Assembly (NCBI RefSeq): GCF_013761175.1
Contig: NZ_JACDUR010000001.1
Coordinates: 1,488,001 to 1,552,000, forward strand
DNA length: 64,000 nt
Reading direction: 5' to 3'
Origin: Nonomuraea soli
GTDB taxonomy: Bacteria; Actinomycetota; Actinomycetes; Streptosporangiales; Streptosporangiaceae
The notes beneath the pieces were generated by a model. The model worked only from the letters and a program-made list of their open reading frames with translations. It ran no database searches and was not told the DNA's origin. The translations under genes and the position numbers were made by a program. Positions 52,292 to 59,601 of this stretch are shown here, one piece after another (within the stretch, counting starts at the first letter, position 1; each line of letters opens with the position of its first letter).

Positions 52292-53436
52292 CCGTCATCG
52301 GCACGGATCGGCTGCGCGAGCTGGTCGCCGGGCTGGTGCGCATTCCCAGCCCCACGGGCGACGAGCGGGCGCTCGCCGAGCACATCGCCGCCGAACTGGG
52401 CGGACGTGTCCAGCCGCTGGGCGAGAGACAGGCCAACGCGGTGGCCCGGCTCCGCGGCGACGGCACCGGACCCGACCTCATGCTGTACGCGCCCATCGAC
52501 ACCATGACCGCCGTCGACGAGCGTGACCTGCCGCCCGAAGGCCCGGAACCGGCGCCCGAGATCGAGGGCGATCTGGTCACCGGGCCGGGCGCGGGCAACC
52601 CGAAGGGGCACGCCGCCTGCGTGATGGCCGCCTTCGAGACGATCCGCGACTCAGGCGTCCGGTTGAAGGGCGACGTGATCGCGGCCTTCGGCGCGGGCGG
52701 CATGCCCGACCGGGGTGGACAGGGCGTGGGCTGCTCGTTCCTGCTGGAGCAGGGCTACCACCCCGACTACGCGGTCATCGCCAAGCCCGGCTGGTCGGCC
52801 TCGCACGAAGAGGTGGGGCTGGCCTGGTTCGAGGTGACGGTGCGCGGCCACCACACCTACGTGGGTAGCCGTCACCGCCTGCCGTACGACAACGCGATCG
52901 CCTCGGCCGCAGAAGTGGTGCTGGCGATCGAGACATGGGCCGAGGACTACACGGTCCGGCACACCTCCGGCCAGGTCGCGCCGCAGGCGATCGTGGGGGC
53001 CATCGAGGGCGGCTGGTGGCGCATGCCCGCCTTCACACCCGCCGCCTGCCGGTTCCTGGTGGATGTACGGCTCTCGCCGCGCGACACGCCCGCGCAGGTC
53101 AAGCGGGAGTTTCTCACCCTCGTCCACGGCCTGGGCGCGGAGGCGGAGATGGTGCTGTCCATCCCCGGAACCAGCACCGACCCCGGCTCGCCGGTCGTGC
53201 GTGCGGCCGTCGGCGCCTTCGAACGGCTCGACGGTCACCACGTGCCGCAGGAGGGCATGAGCGGCGCGACCGACGCCAACATCCTGCGCTCGCGCGGGGT
53301 GCCCACCGTGCGGGTCGGCATGCCCAAGGTCGCCGGCATCACCGACTTCGCGCTCGGCATGAACACCGTGGACGTGCGCGAGATGGCACGGCTCACCGAA
53401 CTGCTCGTCATGATCGCATCGGAGGTCGCCGGATGA
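52288..53436 (+). CDS. M20-fold protein with lost zinc ligands
   Basis: A 382-residue protein with M20 peptidase layout, including the dimerisation domain (FEVTVRGHHTYVGSRH). The metal site is gone: HxD reads YAPIDT (Pro69 for His), the bridging Asp region reads GPGAGNPKG (Asn104 for Asp), and the DEE pair is replaced by FGAGGMPDRGG. The intact M20 in this window (20942-22057) keeps all of these. It may have turned into a non-zinc enzyme or a binding protein. It remains under coupling constraint (ATGA at both ends), so it is probably functional. Confidence 0.83.
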   Translation: MTVIGTDRLRELVAGLVRIPSPTGDERALAEHIAAELGGRVQPLGERQANAVARLRGDGTGPDLMLYAPIDTMTAVDERDLPPEGPEPAPEIEGDLVTGPGAGNPKGHAACVMAAFETIRDSGVRLKGDVIAAFGAGGMPDRGGQGVGCSFLLEQGYHPDYAVIAKPGWSASHEEVGLAWFEVTVRGHHTYVGSRHRLPYDNAIASAAEVVLAIETWAEDYTVRHTSGQVAPQAIVGAIEGGWWRMPAFTPAACRFLVDVRLSPRDTPAQVKREFLTLVHGLGAEAEMVLSIPGTSTDPGSPVVRAAVGAFERLDGHHVPQEGMSGATDANILRSRGVPTVRVGMPKVAGITDFALGMNTVDVREMARLTELLVMIASEVAG

Positions 53437-54413
53437 TCGTCCTCGGCGTGGGCGCGTCCCACAGCACGCTGATGAACACCCACTGGGAGCAGACCTCGGC
53501 CATCGACGAGGCCACCCGCTTCCGCGACGGCCTGGCCGAGGCCAGGCGGCGCATCGCCGACGCCGCCCCCGACGCGGTGGTCATCGTCGGCTCCAACCAC
53601 TTCCGCGGCTTCTGGCTCGATCTCATCCCGGCCTTCACGATCGGGGTGGGTGAGTGCGTGGCCAGCGGGGAGTCCGGCACCCCGTCAGGGCCGCAGCCGG
53701 TGGCCGTCGAGCTGGCACGCCATCTGACCGAGCGCCTCGTCGAAGGCGGGTTCGACCCCGCCTTCTCGGCCCGCCTGCAGATCGACCACGGCCAGTCGCA
53801 CGCCATCCAGTACCTGCTGGACGGCCTCGACGTGCCGATCGTTCCCGTCGTCGTCAACGTCTTCGCCCCGCCGCTGCCCACCCTGGCGCGCTGCGCCGAA
53901 CTGGGGGACGCGCTGCGCGCCACGCTCGCGAAGCGTCCCGAGCGGGTCGTCGTCATCGGCTCCGGCGGGCTGTCGCACCGCCTGCCATGGCCCGACTGGC
54001 GCGACCCCCACGGCGACGACGAGGAGTTCATGGTCTCGGCCTGGCTCGACGGCCGCACCAGCTGGTCCTCCTACGACCAGCGCCGCCGCGCCATCATCAG
54101 GGCGGCCACTTCCGCCATCAATCCCGGCTTCGACCAGGAGTTCCTGACCCTGCTGAAGGCCGGGCGCTCGGAGGAGATCTGTGCGCTGACCTCCGAGCGG
54201 CTGGAGAGCGTGGCGGGCAACGGCGCCCAGGAGATCAGGACCTGGCTGATCATGGCCGCCGCGCTCGGCCACGCACCGGCCGACGTCATCAGCTACGACC
54301 CCGTCCCCGATTGGCTGACCGGCATGGCCGTCGCCGTCATCGACCCCGTCATCGACCCCGTCATCGACCCCGCCTTCGACCCCGCCTTCGACCCCGCGAG
54401 GAGCCCCGCGTGA
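53433..54413 (+). CDS. Extradiol ring-cleavage dioxygenase, class III (LigB family)
   Basis: A 326-residue LigB-type dioxygenase that opens catechol-like rings next to the hydroxyls with Fe(II). It has GVGASHSTLMNTH near the start, VIVGSNHFRGFW, QIDHGQSHAIQYLL and VVIGSGGLSHRLPWP, giving the His ligands and the acid/base His of the MhpB/LigB group. It would supply a ring-opened product to the hydrolases that follow. The C-terminus ends in a run of VIDP/AFDP repeats (54336-54395) not found in the family core. ATG 53433 overlaps the M20-like gene. Confidence 0.9.
   Translation: MIVLGVGASHSTLMNTHWEQTSAIDEATRFRDGLAEARRRIADAAPDAVVIVGSNHFRGFWLDLIPAFTIGVGECVASGESGTPSGPQPVAVELARHLTERLVEGGFDPAFSARLQIDHGQSHAIQYLLDGLDVPIVPVVVNVFAPPLPTLARCAELGDALRATLAKRPERVVVIGSGGLSHRLPWPDWRDPHGDDEEFMVSAWLDGRTSWSSYDQRRRAIIRAATSAINPGFDQEFLTLLKAGRSEEICALTSERLESVAGNGAQEIRTWLIMAAALGHAPADVISYDPVPDWLTGMAVAVIDPVIDPVIDPAFDPAFDPARSPA
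54336..54395 (+). repeat. Five tandem 12-bp repeats at the end of the LigB gene
   Basis: Three copies of GTCATCGACCCC (54336-54371) are followed by two copies of GCCTTCGACCCC (54372-54395). They encode VIDP three times and AFDP twice at the C-terminus of the dioxygenase. Units within each type are identical, so the array is recent or slippage-prone. Copy number may vary between strains without breaking the frame (12 = 4 codons). Confidence 0.9.
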
Positions 54414-55270
54414 CCATCTGGACCGAGTTGAGCTCGATCGAGCACAGCCTGACCTTCGTGGACGCGGGCGGCGTGCCGACCCGGTCGCTGCGGGCCGGAC
54501 CGGAGAACGGCCAGGCGGTCGTCTTCCTGCACGGCACCAGCGGCCACCTGGAAGCCTTCGTCCGCAACCTGCGGCCGCACGCGCAGGCCGGTTACCGCTG
54601 CCACGCCATCGACATGCTCGGCCACGGCTACACCGGCAAGCCCGACCACCCGTACGAGATCCCGCGCTACGCCGACCACCTGCGGACCTACCTCGACGCC
54701 TGCGGCATCGACCGCGCCCACCTCGTCGGCGAGTCGCTGGGCGGCTGGGTGGCGGCCTGGCTGGCCTCCGAGCATCCCGACCGGGTCCTCAGCCTCCAGC
54801 TCATCGCCGCCGGAGGCACCAAGGCCAACCCGCAGGTGATGGAACGCATCCGCACCTCCACGCTCAAGGCCGTCGAGACCGACGACATCGAGCTCACCCG
54901 GCAGCGGCTGCACCTGCTCATGCACAACCCGGATCGTGACGTGAGCGAGGAACTCGTCGAGCTCCGCCACCGCATCTACCACGAGCCGGCCTTCGTGGCG
55001 GGCGTCCACCACCTGCTGTGCCTGCAGGACATGGAAACACGCAAGCGCAACCTGCTCACCGCCGAGCGCATGGCCGCCCTCACCATGCCCACCCTGATCA
55101 TCTGGGGGCGGCAGAACCCCTTCGGCGACGTGCCCGAGGCGCGCGCCATGCACGAGGCGATCCCCGGCTCCCGCCTGGAACTGTTCGAGGACTGCGGGCA
55201 CTGGCCCCAGCACGAGCGGCACGAGATCTACAACCCGCTCTCCCTGGCCTTCCTGGAGACCGCCTCATGA
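54410..55270 (+). CDS. Alpha/beta hydrolase, meta-cleavage-product hydrolase type
   Basis: A 286-residue hydrolase resembling DmpD/XylF-type enzymes. It has FLHGTSGHLEAFVRNL, nucleophile elbow GESLGGWVAAW, acid-region WGRQNPFGD and catalytic His in DCGHWPQHERHE. It directly follows the extradiol dioxygenase (GTGA overlap; GAGGAGC lies just upstream), the classical order for ring opening then C-C bond hydrolysis. Of the five hydrolases in this cluster it is the best candidate for acting on the LigB product. Confidence 0.9.
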   Translation: MTIWTELSSIEHSLTFVDAGGVPTRSLRAGPENGQAVVFLHGTSGHLEAFVRNLRPHAQAGYRCHAIDMLGHGYTGKPDHPYEIPRYADHLRTYLDACGIDRAHLVGESLGGWVAAWLASEHPDRVLSLQLIAAGGTKANPQVMERIRTSTLKAVETDDIELTRQRLHLLMHNPDRDVSEELVELRHRIYHEPAFVAGVHHLLCLQDMETRKRNLLTAERMAALTMPTLIIWGRQNPFGDVPEARAMHEAIPGSRLELFEDCGHWPQHERHEIYNPLSLAFLETAS

Positions 55271-56037
55271 CGACCTTCGGCTACGCGGCCACGCCGTACG
55301 GCCAGATCCACTACGCCGAGTGCGGCGCCGGCGAGCCCGTGCTGCTGCTCCACCAGACGCCGCGCTCGTGGGACGAATACCGCGAGGTGCTGCCGCTGCT
55401 CGGCGGAACGCGGCGGGCGATCGCCATGGACACGCTCGGCTTCGGCAACTCCGCCCGCATCGCCGAGCACTCCATCGAGGCCTACGCCGACGGCGTGCTC
55501 GCCCTGGCCGAAGCTCTCGACCTGGGCTCGCTCGCGCTCGTGGGCCACCACACCGGCGGCGTCGTCGCCGTCGAGGCGGCAGCCCGCGCGCCGGAGCTGG
55601 TCTCCAGGCTCGTCCTGTCGTCCACCCCGCTCGTCGACGAGCAGGCCCGCGCCCGCCGTCGGGACGCTCCCGCGATCGACGCCGTCGCCGAGCGTCCCGA
55701 CGGCAGCCACCTGAGCGAGTTGTGGAACCGGCGGGCACCCTTCTACCCGCTGCACCTGCTCACTCGCTTCGTCCGCGACGCGCTTGCCGTGTGGCCGGAG
55801 GTGGAAGACGGGCATCGGGCGGTCAGCGCCTACCGGATGGAGGAACGCCTGGGACTCATCCGCTGCCCGGTGTTGTGCGTGGGCGCCTCGGCCGACCCCT
55901 TCGCCTTCCCCGAACTGGCGCGGCTGACCGTACGCCTGCCGTACAGCACCAGTGCCGTGATCGAGGGCGGCATGGTGCCGCTGGAACACCAGGCGGAGCA
56001 GTTCGCCACGATCGTGGAGGAGTTCCTGTGTTCGTGA
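55267..56037 (+). CDS. Alpha/beta-hydrolase-fold protein lacking nucleophile and catalytic His
   Basis: A 256-residue protein with clear fold signatures (LLLHQTPRSWDEY, MDTLGFGNSA, LVLSSTPLVD, and acid-region GASADPFAFPE). The elbow reads VGHHTGGVVA, with His95 in the nucleophile position, and the position of the catalytic His is Met237 (IEGGMVPLEHQ). Two of three triad members are therefore gone. It is a second pseudo-hydrolase in the cluster (see 42907-43665). It may bind a pathway intermediate or pair with a neighbouring hydrolase. ATGA overlap upstream. Confidence 0.85.
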   Translation: MTTFGYAATPYGQIHYAECGAGEPVLLLHQTPRSWDEYREVLPLLGGTRRAIAMDTLGFGNSARIAEHSIEAYADGVLALAEALDLGSLALVGHHTGGVVAVEAAARAPELVSRLVLSSTPLVDEQARARRRDAPAIDAVAERPDGSHLSELWNRRAPFYPLHLLTRFVRDALAVWPEVEDGHRAVSAYRMEERLGLIRCPVLCVGASADPFAFPELARLTVRLPYSTSAVIEGGMVPLEHQAEQFATIVEEFLCS

Positions 56038-56855
56038 AGGCCGACGACGTCACCTTCCACGTGACCGAGCTGGGCGCCGGTTCGCCGACGTTCTTCCTGC
56101 ACGGCGGCGGGCCCGGCTGCACCGCCTGGAGCGACTTCGGCCCCGTCGCGCCGCTGTTCGCCGCCGGCCGCCGCTGCCTGCTGGTCGACCTGCTGCAGTA
56201 CGGCAAGAGCGAGAAGTGCGTGATCACCGGCCCGATGTGGGACTTCCACGCGGCCAGGATCGTCGCGCTGATGGACGCCCTGCAGGTGGAGCGGGCCGAC
56301 TTCGTCTGCAACTCCTGGGGCGGCACCATCGCGCTCAACCTGGCCGCCAAGTATCCCGAGCGGGTGCGGTCGCTGGTGGTCACCGGCTCGATGCCGGTCT
56401 TCTACGGGCCCCTCGCACCGCTGCCGGAAGGCGGCCGCCGCGGACGTAACGCCCGCGACGCCTACTACGGCGGCGAGGGACCCACGTGGGCGAAGATGCG
56501 TGAGCTGATGGCCCGCCTGGAGTGGTTCGACCCCGGCGCGATCCCCGGCGAGACCGTCACCCTGCGCTACGAGCAGTCGCTGGATCCCGAGGAGATCGCC
56601 CTGGCGGGCAGGTCGGACAACCCGCGTGGCGACTGGCAGGACCTCACGGCCGAGCTGGCGGCGATCGAGGCGCCGGTGCTGTTCTGCTGGGGCATGCAGG
56701 ACGCCTTCCTGACCCCCGACTACCCGCTGATGCTGGCCCGCATGGTGCCACGCGGCCAGCTCTTCGTCATGGACCGGGCCGCGCACCACCTGCAGGAGGA
56801 GCGTCCGGAGGCCTTCCACTCGGTCGTCTCCGGCTTCCTGGACTCGTTCCGGTGA
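56028..56855 (+). CDS. Alpha/beta hydrolase, C-C bond hydrolase type
   Basis: A 275-residue hydrolase with the FLHGGGPGCTAWSDF oxyanion loop typical of MhpC/BphD/HsaD enzymes. The elbow is CNSWGGTIAL with catalytic Ser (the first Gly of GxSxG is Cys), the acid region CWGMQDAFLTP, and the His in DRAAHHLQEERPE. I choose GTG 56028 because GGAGGAG (56016-56022) ends 5 bases before it; GTG 56034 is possible. It overlaps the previous gene by 10 bases. Confidence 0.88.
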   Translation: MFVKADDVTFHVTELGAGSPTFFLHGGGPGCTAWSDFGPVAPLFAAGRRCLLVDLLQYGKSEKCVITGPMWDFHAARIVALMDALQVERADFVCNSWGGTIALNLAAKYPERVRSLVVTGSMPVFYGPLAPLPEGGRRGRNARDAYYGGEGPTWAKMRELMARLEWFDPGAIPGETVTLRYEQSLDPEEIALAGRSDNPRGDWQDLTAELAAIEAPVLFCWGMQDAFLTPDYPLMLARMVPRGQLFVMDRAAHHLQEERPEAFHSVVSGFLDSFR

Positions 56856-56905
56856 CCGGGATGCGGCACTGGTCGCGGTCCTCGCCGGCAGGGGAGGGTC
56901 GCAGC

Positions 56906-57076
56906 GTGACAGACGAGGAGATCGCGCGCGCGACGCGGGACCTGCTCCGTGTGGACCAGCCGGATTTCGGCCACCTGCTCGACACCATGGAGGTCCGTGA
57001 CGTCGGCCGCCCGCTGGTCGGCGGTCAGGAAGACCAGATCACCCAGACAGCCCTGGAGCTCGCCGATGCCCGCTAA
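56906..57076 (+). CDS. 56-residue hypothetical protein
   Basis: GTG 56906 follows GGGGAGGG and opens a 56-codon acidic frame (begins VTDEEIARATRDLLRVDQPD; contains HLLDTMEVRDVGRP) that ends 11 bases inside the next gene. An earlier GTG at 56852, overlapping the hydrolase stop, would add 18 less conserved-looking residues. No domain is recognised. Placement with both neighbours overlapping or close suggests it is a real operon member. Confidence 0.5.
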   Translation: MTDEEIARATRDLLRVDQPDFGHLLDTMEVRDVGRPLVGGQEDQITQTALELADAR

Positions 57077-58028
57077 ACCCTTCGCCTCCTCCGCCGACGT
57101 GGAGGTCAAGCAGGAGTCCCTGGAAGTCGTCGCCGACGGCGTCTACGCGCTGACCGCGGAAGGCGATCCCAACGTCGGCGCGGTCGAGGGCGAGGATTTC
57201 CTGGTCTGCTTCGAGGCCAGGGCCACCCCGGTGGCCGCCCGCGACTGGCTCGGCCGGCTGCGCGAGCACACGGGCAAACCGGTGCGCTACCTGGTGCTGT
57301 CGCACTACCACGCCGTGCGCGTGCTGGGCGCCTCCGCCTTCGACGCCGACGTGATCGTCGCGCACGAGAACACCAGAGCCCTGATCGCCGAGCGAGGCGA
57401 GCAGGACTGGGCCTCCGAACTGGGCCGCATGCCGCGCCTGTTCAAGGAGCCCGGCTCGGTGCCCGGCCTGACCTGGCCCACGCTCACCTTCGCCGACCGG
57501 CTGGTCATCGACCTGGGCGGGCAGCGGGGCGAGCTGGTGTTGCAGTACTGCGGGCGCGGCCACACCGAGGGCGACATCGTCGCCTGGCTGCCGCGACAAC
57601 GCGTCCTCTTCGCGGGCGACCTGGTCGAAGCGCAGGCCGCCCTGTACACCGGCGACGCCTTCCACCGCGAGTGGGCCACCGCGACGCTCGACCGGGTGGC
57701 GGCCCTGGAGGCCGAGGCGCTGGTCGGCGGACGTGGCGCGGTGGCGCACGGCCGCGAGGCGGTATCGGCCGCGATCGACCAGACCCGGCACTTCCTGCAG
57801 GTCATGTTGTCGGAGGTGGGCCTGGTCCACCGTGCGGGCGGCTCGCTCAAGGACGCCTTCCAGGCCGCCCACGCCGCGCTCGAACCCCGCTACGGCCGCT
57901 GGCCGATCTTCGAGCACTGCCTGCCGTTCAACGTCTCACGCCTGTGGGACGAGCTGTCCGGGATCGAACGCCCGGTGATCTGGACCGCCGAGAGGGACCG
58001 AGAGGTATGGAACGCACTTCAGTCGTGA
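57066..58028 (+). CDS. MBL-fold protein with an altered metal motif
   Basis: A 320-residue metallo-beta-lactamase-fold protein. The metal motif, normally THxHxDH, reads LSHYHAVRVLGA: His80 and His82 remain but Asp is Val84 and His is Arg85, so the second metal site cannot form. GRGHTEGDIVAWLP and LFAGDLVEAQ keep the later His and Asp. Relatives in aromatic clusters are often thioesterase-like or quinol-hydrolase-like proteins; this one may use a single metal or none. ATG 57066 follows GGAG and overlaps the small gene upstream. Confidence 0.85.
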   Translation: MPAKPFASSADVEVKQESLEVVADGVYALTAEGDPNVGAVEGEDFLVCFEARATPVAARDWLGRLREHTGKPVRYLVLSHYHAVRVLGASAFDADVIVAHENTRALIAERGEQDWASELGRMPRLFKEPGSVPGLTWPTLTFADRLVIDLGGQRGELVLQYCGRGHTEGDIVAWLPRQRVLFAGDLVEAQAALYTGDAFHREWATATLDRVAALEAEALVGGRGAVAHGREAVSAAIDQTRHFLQVMLSEVGLVHRAGGSLKDAFQAAHAALEPRYGRWPIFEHCLPFNVSRLWDELSGIERPVIWTAERDREVWNALQS

Positions 58029-59512
58029 TCGTCGGTGCCGGCCCGGTCGGCGTCGCCCTGGCCCTGCTGCTGGCCCGGCGGCAGGTGCCCAGCATCGTGC
58101 TCGACGCGCAGCCGTACCGGGACCCCGTCGGTTCCAAGGCGATCTGCTTCCAGCGTGACGTGCTGGACGTCCTCGACCGGATCGGCGTGGCCGAGCAGCT
58201 GGTCGCCGAGGGTGTCACGTGGACGACCGGGCGCACCTACTACCGCGGGCACGAGCTGTTCTCCGTCACCTTCCCCGACCCGGGCCAGAGCGTCTTCCCG
58301 CCCTGGATCAACGTCTCCCAGGCCCGGGTGGAGGAGCTGCTGCTGGCCAGGGCCGCGGCCGAGCCCCTGGTGGACGTACGGTTCGGTCACCCGGTCATCG
58401 GCTACCGGGAGGACGGCGACGGCGTGGAGGTGGACGCCGCCACGCCCGCAGGACGGGTGAGCGTGCGCGGCGACCACCTGGTCGGCGCCGACGGCTCGCG
58501 CAGCACCGTGCGCCAGCTGGCCGGCATCGGCTTCCCCGGGCGCTCCTTCGAGGACCTGTTCCTCATCTGCGACATCAAGGCCGGCCTGCCCTTCCCCAAC
58601 GAGCGCCGGTTCTTCTTCGATCCGCCGTGGAACCCCGGACGGCAGGTGCTCGTGCACCAGTGCCCTGACGCGGTGTGGCGCATCGACTGGCAGGTTCCTC
58701 CCGGCTTCGACCTGGCCACGGCCGACGTGGACGGGATGGTCAGGAAGATCGTGGGCGAGCGGCCGTACGAGATCGTGTGGCAGACGTTGTACCGCTTCCA
58801 CTCCCGGGCCGCCGACGCCTTCCGCCGCGGGCGGGTGTTCCTGGCCGGTGACGCCGCGCACGTGTACGCGCCCTTCGGCGCCCGCGGCCTCAACTCCGGC
58901 CTGCAGGACGCCGAGAACCTGGCCTGGAAGCTCGCACTCGGCGGCGAAGGGCTGCTGGCCAGCTACGAGATCGAACGGCGTGCCGCGGCACTGGAGAACC
59001 TGAGGGTCACCGGCACCACCATGGAGTTCCTCGTCCCGCAGGACGACCCGCAGTGGCGGTGGCGGCATTCGGTGCTGGAACGCGCCGTGGACGAGCCCGG
59101 CGCGCGCGAGCTGATCGACTCCGGCAAGCTGGCCGAGCCGTACTGGTATGTGGACTCGCCCTTGACCACGTTCGGGGGGACCGTGCCGGGCGAGCCCGGC
59201 GCGCTGCGACCACCGGTGCCCGGCGTGTTGTGCCCCGACGCGCCGGTCGAGGTCAGGGGAGACCGCACGCGCCTTCGCCGGCTGTTCGGAGCCGGATTCG
59301 TCGCCCTGACCGCCCGCTCGGGCCACACGCTGGACGGGCTGACGACCTACGGCCTGCCGGACATCGACGTCGGCGGCGTGGCGGCCAGGTCGCTGCGCGC
59401 GGGTGAGGACACCGTGCATCTCGTGCGTCCCGACGGTCACCTGGCCGCAGTGCTGGACGGCTTCGACGAGGCACGGCTGCGGGAGGCCTTGGGACGCGCG
59501 TCCGGGACATGA
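58007..59512 (+). CDS. FAD-dependent aromatic monooxygenase (MhpA/PheA-like)
   Basis: A 501-residue class A flavin monooxygenase. It has VVIVGAGPVGVALALLLARR (GxGxxG at the start), DHLVGADGSRSTVRQ (DG motif) and GRVFLAGDAAHVYAPFGARG (GD motif), all intact, plus the C-terminal thioredoxin-like domain of the MhpA group. Such enzymes hydroxylate phenolic rings ortho to OH with NAD(P)H and O2, making the catechol for the extradiol dioxygenase. ATG 58007 overlaps the MBL gene by 22 bases. It is the last gene of the tight array; the next gene is 89 bases on. Confidence 0.92.
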   Translation: MERTSVVIVGAGPVGVALALLLARRQVPSIVLDAQPYRDPVGSKAICFQRDVLDVLDRIGVAEQLVAEGVTWTTGRTYYRGHELFSVTFPDPGQSVFPPWINVSQARVEELLLARAAAEPLVDVRFGHPVIGYREDGDGVEVDAATPAGRVSVRGDHLVGADGSRSTVRQLAGIGFPGRSFEDLFLICDIKAGLPFPNERRFFFDPPWNPGRQVLVHQCPDAVWRIDWQVPPGFDLATADVDGMVRKIVGERPYEIVWQTLYRFHSRAADAFRRGRVFLAGDAAHVYAPFGARGLNSGLQDAENLAWKLALGGEGLLASYEIERRAAALENLRVTGTTMEFLVPQDDPQWRWRHSVLERAVDEPGARELIDSGKLAEPYWYVDSPLTTFGGTVPGEPGALRPPVPGVLCPDAPVEVRGDRTRLRRLFGAGFVALTARSGHTLDGLTTYGLPDIDVGGVAARSLRAGEDTVHLVRPDGHLAAVLDGFDEARLREALGRASGT

Positions 59513-59562
59513 GGAGTCCGCGCCTGACCACGGTCGCCGCACTGCGCTGACGGTCGCGAGGG

Positions 59563-59595
59563 CCTATCATTGCAACAAGTTGTTGCAATGATAGG
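59563..59595. promoter_or_regulatory. Perfect 33-bp palindrome upstream of the P450 gene
   Basis: CCTATCATTGCAACAA (59563-59578) and TTGTTGCAATGATAGG (59580-59595) are exact inverted repeats around one base. It resembles TetR-family operators and a TetR gene follows the P450. The right end (AGG) is also part of the AGGAG ribosome site (59593-59597) before ATG 59602, so in RNA the hairpin would hide the site. It could act as operator, RNA switch or both. Confidence 0.65.
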
Positions 59596-59601
59596 AGCTC
59601 G

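Noticed and set aside
54336..54395. CRISPR-like array
   Set aside because: 12-bp units are directly tandem, without spacers, and are in frame within a coding region.
59563..59595. Phage or integrative-element attachment site
   Set aside because: No integrase, tRNA end or second copy was seen; its position before a P450/TetR pair and over the ribosome site fits regulation.
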